From Mesostigma viride (lineage: Eukaryota; Streptophyta; Mesostigmatophyceae; Mesostigmatales; Mesostigmataceae): 64,000 nt of DNA. Below are positions 1 to 52,307 of the stretch, one piece after another; position 1 is the stretch's first letter; every line of letters starts with the position of its first letter. The position numbers were made by a program, and so were the translations under genes. The notes beneath the pieces were generated by a model that searched no databases, was not told the DNA's origin, and worked only from the letters and a program-made list of their open reading frames with translations. Location: the NCBI GenBank assembly GCA_009746045.1, contig RPFO01000156.1, positions 1,607,381 through 1,671,380 on the forward strand. Direction: 5' to 3'.

Positions 1-429
1 AATGCAGCCCTGATGTTTGTCATAGGGAGAGAATGCCAGCAGCAAGCACGTGGTTGGGGGCAACCACAACAACCATGCCTGCCATGACAGACAGAGTTGT
101 TGCTGGGCGCGGTGATGTCATTCCACTGTCGCTGAAAGCCAGCGGACAAAACGGTACTGCCTGGGCTGACATCGTCACGTTGGGAGTCTATAGCAACCAG
201 CACACCGTATAAAAAAGCCGTGTTCTCGCGTGCCATGACTGCAATTGAATTCGATTTCATTTAGTTTGATTTTATTGGCAAGCATGAAGCCATGCACAAA
301 TCAGGCGACGCAAGGCTCACACGAGTACTACAAAAGCTGCCTCCTCAAAGCGACCCTGCTGCTTTCGCGTGAGGCACTCTAAGTACAAGAAGAACCGAGA
401 GTACCACCATCAAGTCCAACAAAGAAACG

Positions 430-750
430 GATAGTGGTCTATGCCTAACTAATAGCGACCCACCTGCAGCACGCGCGTGAGGCACTCTTTAAGTACAAGA
501 AGAACCGACAGTACTACCATCAAGTCCGATAAAGAAACGAATAGTGGACTATGCCTAACTAAAAGTGACCTAACTAATAGTGACCCACCTGCAGCAAGCG
601 CGTGAAGCATTGCAAGATCAACAGTACAAGCAAGCATGGACAAGTAACCCGCATTTGCGACCCACCTGCAGCACACACACGTGGGGCACCGCAAGGCTTT
701 TGAACAGAACAAGGCTAGTACAAACAAGTTGACCCGAGTAAGCCACCAAC

Positions 751-775
<25 letters not shown>
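430..775 (-). repeat. Diverged copies of aminopeptidase exon 12 end plus donor
   Basis: Reading the minus strand downstream of exon 12 (donor after 751), the exon tail ACGCGTGCTGCAG plus GTNGGT recurs at about 657-690, 580-613 and 457-490, each followed by similar intron sequence, and a weaker version occurs near 355-380. Confidence 0.8.
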
Positions 776-18915
<18,140 letters not shown>

Positions 18916-20429
18916 GGTTGCCTGGAATGTAGCTAGCAAGGATCACCTCAGGAAATTCGCCTGGCCCACGCCAGCGGCACGGCGGATCTCAGGATGCCCT
19001 CTTGCCACAGCAACGCAACCGGTGATTCCCTGAATTAAACAGCCTGGTTGCACTGCGTTTCTTTTGCCAGGACAACTCACGGGCAAATTTGGGCAACCAA
19101 TTACCCTAGTCAATGCTTTCTGGCAGCAGCCTGCCCCGAGTCTGCCTGGAGTCGACCTGTGCCCTTGCTGTTGGCTCGTGACCCCGACTGGCTATGGATA
19201 TGTGTCAGGGTGATAGCTGTGCAGCGCCAACTGGACATCAGTTTCTGACGGCATCCAGCGCGTGCCACCATGGACACGAGTTCGCTGGTTCGAGCACCGG
19301 TGCCAGATGATCACGAGATACAGTCGGATGCACGGTCAGTTCCCGGAACGCATGGTCACCGCAAGTACAGTATCTTCCCGCGCGCGCATCAGCCCGACAG
19401 GGACACGTGGCCTCCAGGCAAAGCCGCGCGCGTGCAGAGAGCGTTCTCGATGTTTTCCGAGGTGTGCCCTCGGGTGACAGTTTAGCCATGGTCAAATGCG
19501 TCGTTCGGAGTTGTGTTCGAATGTTGGAACTTCCAGCAGGGTGATTGGCCATTAGAGTGTGCCTCGCTGCTGTTCTTGGTATCGTGTAAAGGCCTAATTC
19601 GCGACACTCAGGGACATGAAAAGAAAGACAGCTTGCATGCCTTCCAGAATTTCTGCATCACGTTGAATTCCTGTCTCGTCTTTGTTACCCGTACGCTGGC
19701 TAATTCACCAGGCACTTTGCTGGTAGTTCACACTTTTTTTGCAGCTCTTGCGATTTCCTCGAGCCCACACATTTCGGCGCCCAGTTTGTAAGCCAGCAGT
19801 TGACGCAGTTTCCCTGCCGATTGAGTGTGATGAGAGGTAATTAAGCCGTAACGTACGTAGTTTCTGAGATATGCTCAGCTTCGGCGGCCGTCGAATTGCT
19901 AGACACCATGACTTGCTTAAAAGTGCACGACTAGCTCGAGCGCACCTTTTTCAGAGGCTACCTTCTGCTGAGTGACGCCGTGTCGTATATGCTGTGTGCT
20001 GTTTTCATATTTTGGTTTGTGATGGCCGGGCAGGGGGTCGGATGGGCCGAATCTAGGCCAGGAGATCAACGGGTGCCTGCTGTGGCCGTTGATTCGTTCA
20101 GTCCGACATCAACCGAGCTTCTGTCTATCTAGGCTTCTCTTCTCGTTCCGTTCGTGGTGGAGCGCCCCACTTGCAACGATTAGCGTGTAGCACGTGCCAC
20201 CCGTGCATGCCACGCCACCATACCGACTACAACCAAAGCGTCCGGGTCTTGAAGCTGGCAAACGTTTGATGGAGTGCGCGGGCAGCCTGGCGTAGCGCGC
20301 TTCCTGCGTGTAAATGTGGCTCGTGTGCACGCCTCTTCAGTGGGTCCACAACTAACGGCTTCCTGCACGCCTCATCGGTTATCATGGGAGAATGACAAAT
20401 GTCATGGACGCATCTGAACGGGATCCATC
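18916..20429. promoter_or_regulatory. Divergent intergenic region between aminopeptidase P and rhomboid
   Basis: Both flanking genes point away from this 1.5-kb stretch, so it should hold both promoters and 5' untranslated regions. I see no tandem array, no convincing TATA box at a fixed distance and no coding signature; the short open frames at 19262-19791 resemble no family I know. It is unusually repeat-poor compared with the rest of the window. Confidence 0.5.
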
Positions 20430-21392
20430 ATGACACGTGATCGTCTCATCACCTTCGTCCTCCTCTTATCCGCGGTGCTCTTCCTTACCAAGCCCAAAGT
20501 TGACGACTTCAACGTATGGCTGAGGGACACAGTGTCATCCCAACGGGGCTTCTTCCGCGGCATCTTAGCAGATCTTCACAGCCGGTGGTCATACTATACG
20601 ACTGGCTACGATGCGCACGACTGGGGACTATTTGTTACCATCCATCACGCAGGCCACACGTTTGTTGGGGTCCTTGGGACATGGGTCCCTGTGCATGGCA
20701 AGTACGTGACGCTGACACGAGCATGGACCACGCTCAGCGAGTTTGTGGCCCAACAACGCGGCGAGCCGCTTGATCTCAAGTCGTGGCTTCTGCTGGTCTT
20801 TTTCCTCGTGTATTCCGTGTCTTTTATCGCACCTTCTGCTGCGAGACGTCATTTCGCTACCAGCCACGCGAAAGTCTTTCAAGAGGGCCTCGTTTGGACG
20901 CTGCTGACATCCACAGTGGCGCACGGCGACGTGATTCATTTGCTCTATAACAGCTACGCACTTTGCATTGTGGTTCCCGATGCGGAGCTGATATTGGGCG
21001 CAACAGGCTTCCTTGTTTTCTATGTCATGATGGGAGTCTTGGGATCACTGTTGCGAAATACATTGGCTTGGTTGGTAGGAAGGCCGTATGAAACTAGATT
21101 AGGAGCCTCGGGCATCTTATACGCATCCTTCACCTTGATCGTTCTGTGCAATTCTCACGAATCCGACAATCTCTCCCAAACGGTTGGGGCGCTAGCCATC
21201 CATGGTGGAGGCCGTTTTATTTCCTTGTTTGCCACAGACATGCTTCTGTGGGTATGTGGAGCTAGTCATGTTGACGTTGGTGCCCATATGCTTGGCGTCG
21301 CCTTGGGTGCTGCATACAAGCACTATTGTGGGTGTCAACCTGTTGGGCTGCTACAAAATGATGTCTCTCAATACTCGCAGTTCACGACATGA
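20430..21392 (+). CDS. Rhomboid-family intramembrane serine protease
   Basis: Single-exon gene of 320 residues. Rhomboids cut substrate transmembrane helices inside the membrane. The family signature is present: WTLLT followed by H165, H170 and N174 (HGDVIHLLYN, the HxxxxHLxxN motif), GASG with nucleophile S227, and GAHMLG with catalytic H286. Hydrophobic segments lie near residues 6-20, 118-136, 168-182, 189-209, 226-241, 262-277 and 284-297, consistent with a rhomboid core plus an extra N-terminal anchor. Residues 22-110 form a soluble-looking N-terminal domain between the first anchor and the core; I do not recognise it firmly. The start is the ATG at 20430 and the stop ends at 21392. It is intronless while its neighbours have 9-21 exons. 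It lies head-to-head with the aminopeptidase gene, 1.5 kb away. The substrate and compartment cannot be read from sequence. Confidence 0.9.
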   Translation: MTRDRLITFVLLLSAVLFLTKPKVDDFNVWLRDTVSSQRGFFRGILADLHSRWSYYTTGYDAHDWGLFVTIHHAGHTFVGVLGTWVPVHGKYVTLTRAWTTLSEFVAQQRGEPLDLKSWLLLVFFLVYSVSFIAPSAARRHFATSHAKVFQEGLVWTLLTSTVAHGDVIHLLYNSYALCIVVPDAELILGATGFLVFYVMMGVLGSLLRNTLAWLVGRPYETRLGASGILYASFTLIVLCNSHESDNLSQTVGALAIHGGGRFISLFATDMLLWVCGASHVDVGAHMLGVALGAAYKHYCGCQPVGLLQNDVSQYSQFTT

Positions 21393-21849
21393 ATGTTAAT
21401 CAGAACCTCGCAGAGTTGATGTGCCGTTGTACATCGTGGCGCGTGGGAAGTACTAGTGCTACATTGCCTAGCGGGCAGCGGCTAGCTGGTTATTCAATTG
21501 TCTTGTGAAGGCACTCTGGCACTGTGTACTTAGTGTATAACGTGGTTGACATATATATGAACGTGTGCGTTGCTATCCACAAGACTAAAAATATTAGTTA
21601 GGTCCTCATTGGTTCGTTGATTCATTAGTCCACTCACGTATGGACTACATGAGGTCGTTTTCACAGCAGTTCCATGAATTCAGCAAGTCAGTGAACGGCT
21701 GACTACGGAAGATAATGGAGACAAAACCGGCTAATGGAGCCCTGCCCGATCACATGTCCACCATTATCCGCTACTGAGTCAGACTGGACCGGTTGGTACA
21801 CTATGTACCAACTATGAGATAATGAACAAATCCACAAGCCGCATGCATG

Positions 21850-21950
21850 TCAAGGAGACAACCAGCGCAGGCCAGAAATCGGGAGAATCCGGACCATGGT
21901 AGCTCGAGCCTGCCGTTATCTTGTCCGCGTGTTCGAGTCGTTCAGGATGA
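21850..21950 (+). mobile_element. SINE-like repeat, fullest copy
   Basis: Core words GAGACAACCAGCGCAGGCC, AGAAATCGGGAGAATCCG and GGTAGCTCGAGCCTGCCGTT, followed by TGTTCGAGTCG. The last two resemble the A box and B box of a tRNA-type RNA polymerase III promoter, about 30 bp apart. Further copies lie elsewhere in the window on both strands. Confidence 0.55.
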
Positions 21951-21959
21951 TGAAGATGC

Positions 21960-22080
21960 CGCATGCATATGTCAATAAGACAACAAGCGCAGGCGAGAAA
22001 TATGGGAAATCCGAACCGTGAACAGTAGCTGGAGCTTGCCGTTACCGATCGACCTTATCCGCGTTTTCATCGCTCCGTGA
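21960..22080 (+). mobile_element. SINE-like repeat, diverged tandem copy
   Basis: Same order of words as the copy just upstream with many substitutions (GACAACAAGCGCAGGCGAG, GTAGCTGGAGCTTGCCGTTA). It lies directly after it, so this is either a tandem duplication or a nested insertion. Confidence 0.5.
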
Positions 22081-23110
22081 CTCCCCAACGGGAGCACGAG
22101 TTTAATTAATTAATTATCCGCGTTTTCATCGAGTTGTTCAGGATTATGGATATGAATGGATCGAGATGGAAATGTGTATGTAGCCTTGTTCCGCATTGAA
22201 CTGAAATTATGGTTTGGTAGCGCTAAGACGGAGCGACTAGATGAGCTCGACGGTGTGGCCGGAAACATCTTGCTTGATCATGAGGGCGTGTGTTTCGAGC
22301 CTAACCGACCGTCCGGGAGTGTCTAGTGGTGAGCACCCGCCATTGTTGGCGCGATCGCCGTCTCCCGCTGTCTCCCGCCCGGCCCACCATCAAGCATTCG
22401 TGATGGTGATTATCACGGTTACCGGCCGCGAGCCGTCACTACTGGTGAGGAAAGACCAGCATAGTACGCGGTCGGTGATCATGATGATCATGACAGCCGG
22501 CCTACCGGCTCTAGACGGACCATCCATCATCTTAATTGTGGCAACAAAGCAAGTAACTAAGTATCGAACTGAAGACATTTCGGAACTTTCCTTCAAAGCA
22601 GTGGCCCCGTACCCGTGGGCACCGGCGGGCGGCTGGTCCTGCAACGGTCGCCGCCTCGCCGGCCCCCGGATGCCTTGGCCGATGTGGGTCTGGCCGGCAG
22701 ACGGTGGCGGTGGCGTGGGCTTCATGCGGCGTGGGTTTGATACGACGCCGCGCCCGGTTGTCCCATTTTTAGGTCAGAGCGACGCCGGCTGCCATCGCCA
22801 CTTTTGACAGAATTAGAACGAAAACGCCCAGTGAGCCTGCGGGCAAGTACAGTGCTGTGCAGTTGAGTTTCGTCTTTGCAGCACGTGCCTCGGAGGTTGA
22901 CGTAAAAAAATGTCCGCATTATGCGTGCTGTATTTTTGAAGACAACCGTAACGGGGTCAGGGTCAATTTCCAGTCATGTCATGCGTTGACTCTCGGCATT
23001 AATCAGGCATCTATTGCCATGTAAAATGTGCCTGAACGTTATCGGTCGCAGCATAGACTGTCGTCTGCAGACAGCGTTCTGATAACCTGTAATACTTGCC
23101 ACTTTCAGAA

Positions 23111-46090
<22,980 letters not shown>

Positions 46091-46709
46091 TGTCAAATTG
46101 AGCAATGCAATATAATAACGATGCACATGGCCCAGCATTGCATTGCATGCCCAAAGTGGCACTGCAGATATGTAAAAGATTTGCATGCATGTGGCCCCTG
46201 GACCAGTACCGGCAAGAGAATTTTAACGCTGTGAAACTGTCCTTATTACAACTATTTTCATTTGCAGATCGCGTTTTCCGCGGACCGGCACTGAACGCAA
46301 ATGGTTTTCACCTTTGCGGCGTGCCAAATCGAAATTAATTAATTAGTCTCGTGCTCCTGTACGGGGGACCACGGAGAACCGAATTACAACTACAAATTTG
46401 ATATAGTTATCTAAATAAGGACCCTAGTCCTTACACGACGTTAGAATGCCATGCGTCCAGGAATCATCGTCTCGCACACATATCACATGGCGGCCTTGAC
46501 CCTGACGCAGTGTCGATAAAGCTAGCCCACGGGCGCCAGCGGCGGGCTATATAGCTACTACATTGTGAATGATCGCATGCAGATTGAGGCCTGCGTGCCG
46601 GGATCGAGTCCGGCCAGCCGGCCGGGTTAGCTCGGTACACCCCAATTGGCTGCTTGTACATATTCCTTGTAAACGTTGTGAGTATTGACGGACCAGTTTT
46701 ACCACATTC

Positions 46710-47720
46710 ATGCACATGGAGACATGCAGCCTGCGTCAATTCCTGGGCAGCTCGCGGAATTTACTTCGCCTGACGGCCGGCTCAATGCAACACCATCACC
46801 ACCAAGACGTCAACAACCTTGAAGCCATAGTTGCACACAAGCTCCAGCCCCAGTTTACCACCACGCAAGAGCACATTGCCGCCCAGGTTTCCGAGGCCAC
46901 TGCTACTACATGACCGCCCGCGTTAAACAGGTGGAAGGCAAAGTTTGCCAGGGCATCGTGAAGCTGGAGGCAGTTGCTACCAAGGTAGATGCACTGGCCG
47001 GCAGGTCCCCGAGATTGCCGAGCAAACGGCCACCATCGCCGCCTAACTCCCCATCGGGCCAGTGACGACCCCTGCACTCTCCCATCCTGCATGGGCGGAC
47101 CTGCTCAAGAGCCAGGCGACCTCTACCATGCACCGGCCGCCCCGGCCGCCATTACCACCAAGCTACAGGAGCTGGCCGGAAGACACACGGCGCGAGGCCT
47201 CTGACCGCGACCGCCGCTGCTGCCGGGTCATCCTCAGGCGCTTCGACAAGGAGCCGGGGGAGACCTCAGACTATCTTCTCGACGCTCAGCTCAGCCTTCT
47301 CGGTTAGGAACCAGCTCTAGCTTGGCGTACATGGACCTGCCAGGTACGACAGTACAGCCGGCGCCTACTGCGCCTGCGCCATCCATGCACGGGACAAGGG
47401 TGGGCCCCCTTCAGTGGTCCTCACCTTCAGCGACATAGCATGCAGCCCGATCGAGTTCGGCTCCTCCGTCTCTTGCCGCAAGAAGCTGGCACGCACCCGG
47501 CCCTTGGTCGCTTGACGATCGACGACCAGACACCAGCCCAGCAGCAGCAACGCCGCGACCAACTGGTGGCCCGACTTCATCCGCCACCAAGTCCAGCCCC
47601 GAGAAGCCCCTTGGAAGTGTATACATGTAAGAGTATGCTGGCGGGGCGGGGACCTTTATGTCAACAACAATTAAACTGTGGAAGCCCCCCCGGGCTCCCC
47701 CGGGATAGAGCAAGCTGGTT
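46710..47720 (+). pseudogene. Degenerate LINE (L1-type) ORF1-like remnant
   Basis: Broken reading frames carry the order expected of an L1-type ORF1 protein: a segment with VEGKVCQGIVKLEAVATKVD (coiled-coil-like), then RRFDKEPGETSDYLLDAQL resembling the RRM-like part, then CRKKLARTRPL and LTIDDQTPAQQQQRRDQL resembling the C-terminal domain found in ORF1 proteins of many algae and plants. The pieces lie in different frames with internal stops, so the copy is dead. No endonuclease or reverse transcriptase follows downstream. The assignment rests on remembered family patterns and is tentative. Confidence 0.4.
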
Positions 47721-49059
47721 GTCTAGATGGGGGCGATTGGAATGGGACAACTTAGGCATTATTGCACGTCTAGGCGTCAAGCACATTTGCTCAGCAAAGT
47801 CACTTAAAATGCTCTAGCTGTTTGGATTGGCATGCATGTATGCATGTGATGGCGTTCGATCCGCCATGGCTCATTGTGGCCATTTGCTTGCGCCTTAGCC
47901 AATGTCTTCAGCCCACCTCATCTTATAAGCGACATGTGTCATGCATGCAGCCTACTTATGGTACTGCATGGTTATATTGCACCCACAGCTAGTGTTGCGT
48001 CCCAGCACCCTGCTGTGGAGAGATCGAGCGCTCTGTGGCCTGTCCACTTAGTTGTGGCAGTGAGAGAGGGCGCCATCCCTCCTTCTCATCGTGTACAGGG
48101 GTTGAAGGTTCCTTTACTCTGTATTTCCACCCATGCGTGACGCAGTCACGTGCTAGCTATTAATTAATTTATTTATTCAATGGAGGCACACGGCCCTTTG
48201 AGCTTCGTCACATAGAATACCTTAGTCAATTAATGTATCAAAAACGTATTTTACAGTAGGTCTATGACATCCGGCCCACATGGGACCATCAAAGCTGAGT
48301 ACACAAGGACCAAGGGGGAGGGACTCCCAGGCTTCCCTTGAATGGAAGATGCATGTAAACATGGGCAGGTCCCCTGAGCATAGCCCCCGTTGGCTGGTTA
48401 AGCCATACTGACTACTGAGTATACTGAGCCAGGCATATGCGATCTGTGCTCAAAGCCAGAAGACGCGTTTCCCGTTTACGCCTGCATGTCAGTTTGTACC
48501 AGGATTACGACATGATGTCCCTGGGTAGGTATGGCGAATTGGTGATGGAATATGCTGCCTTCACCTCTTGGTAGCCCCAGCTAATTCTACGCAGCCAATA
48601 CACTTGTAATTCAAGGAAGATCTGACACTGCCCTGACTTCAAAGTACTCCATAACAAGCCACTGGGCAAGCGCTGTAGGCACTCTTCATGTGCACCGCAA
48701 AAGCAGACTTTCTTCCTTCCACAAGGTACTCTACAACCAGACAGATTCGAATTTCTTTGTCGAAATAAAACTTTTGGGCATGCTGACGAGGATCCCGAAG
48801 CCGGTCACTTCGACGTTTCTTCACTCTCATATGACAACTTCTTTGTGGAAACGCTTTGTTGGTAACGTTCCTGAAACACAAACAGGATATGAGGAAGCCA
48901 TGCAATTTTCAGCAGTTGGAAGCATACAATGTGGAGAATGCTTTCTACTAGCTTAGAGAGTCTTAAACATAACCATAAAGGTTTTCAACTGCCCGACTAC
49001 ATAAACTTGCCCGTTGAAAAAGAGCTGACAACTTGCCTGAAAAGGAAAACATATATAGG

Positions 49060-49196
<137 letters not shown>

Positions 49197-49411
49197 CACG
49201 CTGAGGCCAACTATGCATACCAATGAGCCAGCCAGCCTCTTAGTCATGTCCTCTTCGGCAGATAAAAGCCTGCAATGTCAAAAAGGCCAGAAAACACATT
49301 GCGTTGAAAGCAAGCGCTAACTGTCAAGAATCTCACAAGGCAAGGCAAGCTATGCTTAACAACGGACTGCAAAATCACACAGCGGCTTTCAAATACTGAT
49401 GCAAACGTCAT

Positions 49412-49609
49412 TCACCTTTCCATTTTATTATTCATGGCCGACGTTGCTTTGGCTAGGTCCTCTATTATAGTAACCAAAGAAGTAAGGGCCTCAATGGTTT
49501 TCTCAGGTATTAAAACGTTCTGCGCTGCGGCATCTCGCGGTTCCGGAGGCAAGCGGAAGAGAGAAGAGGATTCTTCCTCGTCATCCATTTCTGCAATATA
49601 CTCGAGCAC
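49412..49609 (-). CDS. Possible short coding fragment with acidic head and helical tail
   Basis: An open frame of 65 codons contains an internal methionine followed by DDEEESSSLFRLPPEPRDAA and then a regular amphipathic helix ending in ATSAMNNKMER. The composition looks more protein-like than neighbouring frames, and the sequence just before the internal ATG ends in an acceptor-like TTGCAG. I do not recognise the family. It could be one exon of a transposon gene, perhaps together with the minus-strand frame at 48639-48905, or chance. Confidence 0.2.
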   Translation of the reverse strand: MLEYIAEMDDEEESSSLFRLPPEPRDAAAQNVLIPEKTIEALTSLVTIIEDLAKATSAMNNKMER

Positions 49610-50415
49610 CGGCCACTATGCCACAAAGTCAAACAACTAGCAGTTAATAGGGCCTCAATTTAAACTGCTTGGAGCTCGGATTACTAATCAGTAGTACAAT
49701 AATGGTTTGAGGTTTTCGCGTAATGTAAGTTATCCCTCCAATTTCGTTCCCAGTACTCGAAATTGACCTAGAGGTAAACCAACAAACCGCAGCCTGCAGG
49801 CTGTGTAGCAAAGCTTACTCGGTGCGTGCAGTGCCAAAAGGCAAAGCAGCTTGGCTAGAGGTATTTTGAATCAAACTATCATCATTGTCGTATGCAAGAC
49901 ACTGGAGAGTCGAGGATTCAATTCCACTGGCTTCCACTTAACTTAAATGATCTGTAGGAATACTGCCCGTGAAAATGCCTCGCGATGGTAGTCGTGCTGT
50001 AATGATGAGAGACTATTGATGCCCACGTCTTGCCCCGCCGATGGGACAATTCGTGAAATTGACAGAAAGCTTGACAACCTGTTGTTGCCCCGCCTTATGT
50101 TACAAGCGTGACAGCCTTATTTTACAAGACTTATTTTACTAAAACTTTAATCAATAACTACAGGGTTTTACTATAACTTTCGGTTTTTAGCACAGAGTTT
50201 TTTCATTAATTATCTAGAGAAAGTTAGTAATAGATTTGCGTGTACGATACGTCATACGGACGGGGGGAGTATGTTGTTGTTTTGCTGTAGTTGTTTTCCG
50301 CGCGAAGTTTGTTTGCAATGAACCGAACGTCACACGATTTTCCGCGCCAAATTCTTCTTCTGACCAGCACATCTAGGTACAGATAGGAATCAACTCACCT
50401 CATTCCTGAAGTAGA

Positions 50416-50561
50416 GCTTTACTCACTGGACCCGAGTGCGGAAAGCAATTTGTCGCCACGCGGGCTGCTTTTCGCCCACGAGGGCCGGCGGCCCGAGTGG
50501 TGCGAAAAGCAGACCGAGTGGCGACAAATTGCTTTCCGCACGAGGGTCCAGTGAGTAAAGC
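50416..50561. mobile_element. Foldback (MITE-like) element 1
   Basis: A 146-bp near-perfect inverted repeat: the left end GCTTTACTCACTGGACCC is the reverse complement of the right end, and pairing continues almost to the centre. Pairing is interrupted at regular points where the left arm reads CCCGAGTG (50431), CACGCGGG (50457) or CACGAGGG (50477) and the right arm reads CCCGAGTG (50492), ACCGAGTG (50513) or CACGAGGG (50539). No target site duplication was obvious to me. There is no coding capacity. Confidence 0.75.
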
Positions 50562-51667
50562 GGCTTGTCCACTTTTTTAGCCCACGGACCGGAATCAAAG
50601 GATATTTGACAGATTTCGGTGATCTAAGAGATAGAATCTTCTCTGTAAGTCTTAGAATTCGCACTAACACAAGAGAATATCAGTCGCCACTCAAAGAATC
50701 GGATCTACCCTGGATCTACTCGGGTTTGGAGCTCCGAAACATGGAAACGTAGTGTTTAGTGCCAGGTGGTTGGGGCGTAGTGAATCCCAGGTTCTTGGGG
50801 CGCGACAGCCGTAGATTTCAGATCTTAATGACGGTTACGCAATCTTGACCTTAGCCTGCACCCTGGCATCTCGTCGCGGGTCCTCAACGCTTCGCCGCCC
50901 TGGGCCTGCCGCTGCGATGGAGGATTCATGACCCAGGGATCCAGGATCTTCCTGAATAACCCACAGTTGTGTATCAACCTGTAGTTTGCGATTCCACGAA
51001 GCTGGGCATCTATCCGGTCCATCCGTCATCACCAGAGAAGGAATCAGATTTGGGCAGATTTGCTGGTGCGGAAGTTTGGAATCTATTAGGGGTGTACGGC
51101 AATTTAGTGAATGCAAGGCTAGAATCCCGTTGCAGCCATCCGTCTACATGAATCCAGGGACGTCTTCTGACAGGATTTAGGTATTCCGGTTTCGTAACTC
51201 CCCGGGCCCTTGTTAGTTGGTCCACGTCACATTGCCCCGATAAGTACCACCGGTACTCAAATCCGCGGCTCCATGTATATACGGCCCCCGGCCACTATAG
51301 ATTCTGCGCGGCCCATGAGCGGCGAATCCCAGGGAGTCCCCGGACGTATAGTAAGTCCCGATACGAAAGATTCTGCGGTTGACAAGAACCTGGTGGAATG
51401 TTTCCGTATCCCGCTCCCGCTCCCGCGCCCATACAGCTGACTGACTGTAGCCGGTGCCCTAAATCCCCGGGTACATTCAAGTGTATGAAGCCAAGTGTTG
51501 TAACGGAAGATTCCGCCGTTAACCAGAGGGAATCGTTCCCGCTCCCGTGTGGGAACACCACCACCACAACAATAGATTCCGTCGTGGATGCTGGCGGACG
51601 GAAGATTCCATCAGCGCTCCCAAAAAGCTGGGTTGCTTAGCGCCGATCCAACGGTCAGAAACGCCCA

Positions 51668-51740
51668 CAAAAAAAAAAAGGCGACGCCCAGACGTAAAAA
51701 AAAAAACTGAAGCCCAAGAGGGAAAAAAAAAAAACGCCTC
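51668..51740. repeat. Three spaced A tracts
   Basis: Three runs of 10-12 A separated by about 16 bp of unique sequence (GGCGACGCCCAGACGT, then CTGAAGCCCAAGAGGG), giving a period of roughly 27 bp. Confidence 0.85.
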
Positions 51741-51947
51741 ATAAAAAGCGCCAAAACAGAGCGCCCGCTGAACCCGTCGACGTCCCCCCCCCCCCCACGC
51801 TACGCTCGCCCACCCGCCTCCCCCAACTCTCCGCGCCGCTTAAACCTCCTCCGCTTGCCATGGCCTCGTACTGGGTTTCTGGAGTCGAAATCGGACGGTG
51901 GCAAATCTCATCCACGGCTGATAAATGGCGCGCGCCGAGGATAAACA

Positions 51948-52005
51948 TTTCAAGGAAAGGCTAAACGTTTCAAGGAAAGGCTAAACGTTTCAAGGAAACG
52001 TTTCG
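51948..52005. repeat. 20-bp tandem repeat, about 2.5 copies
   Basis: Unit TTTCAAGGAAAGGCTAAACG, just left of foldback element 2. Confidence 0.85.
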
Positions 52006-52134
52006 AACTTTAAAAGTGACATCCTACGGCTCGAAACGGCGGGCCGAGATCTAGACGGTTGAAAATGCGCGTGCGACAAGCAATTTGTTCCCCCCGTGAC
52101 AATAAACGAAATGGCGCACTGCTTACCACCAAAA

Positions 52135-52307
52135 GTGGACAAGTGTAGCTTGTCTCACTGGACCCGAGTGGGACCAGCGCTATAGTGGTCACGAGGGCCG
52201 ACTTGTAGTCACGAGGGCCGCATGGCCCGAGTGACTACAAGTCGTCCCGAGTGGCCACTAGAGCGCTGCGTCCCACGAGTGTCCAGTGAGACAAGCAGCT
52301 TGTCCAC
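52135..52307. mobile_element. Foldback (MITE-like) element 2, related to element 1
   Basis: A roughly 170-bp inverted repeat that shares the outer words TCACTGGACCCGAGTG and GTCCAGTGAGACAAGC, and the right flank GCTTGTCCAC, with the element at 50416. The stems otherwise differ in sequence. The CCCGAGTG/CACGAG modules recur at 52163, 52190, 52210, 52226, 52246 and 52274, again breaking the pairing at matching positions of the two arms. Confidence 0.75.

Larger units (their letters stand above)
21393..23110. other. Intergenic region between rhomboid and DNAAF5
   Basis: Contains the rhomboid 3' flank, two tandem SINE-like copies (21850-22080), an ATTA-tailed repeat end (22077-22120) and the presumed DNAAF5 promoter. 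A 188-codon open frame at 22241-22807 shows no recognisable protein features and I do not call it a gene. Confidence 0.5.

Noticed and set aside
22241-22807. 188-codon open frame
   Set aside because: No family resemblance, no supporting splice structure, and an overlapping minus-strand frame of similar quality; probably chance in GC-rich DNA.
46490-46640. tRNA gene candidate with GGGATCGAGTCCGG
   Set aside because: The B-box-like word is present, but I could not pair an acceptor stem or anticodon arm around it.
49895-49945. tRNA B-box-like GGATTCAATTCC
   Set aside because: No matching A box or cloverleaf upstream; too weak to call.
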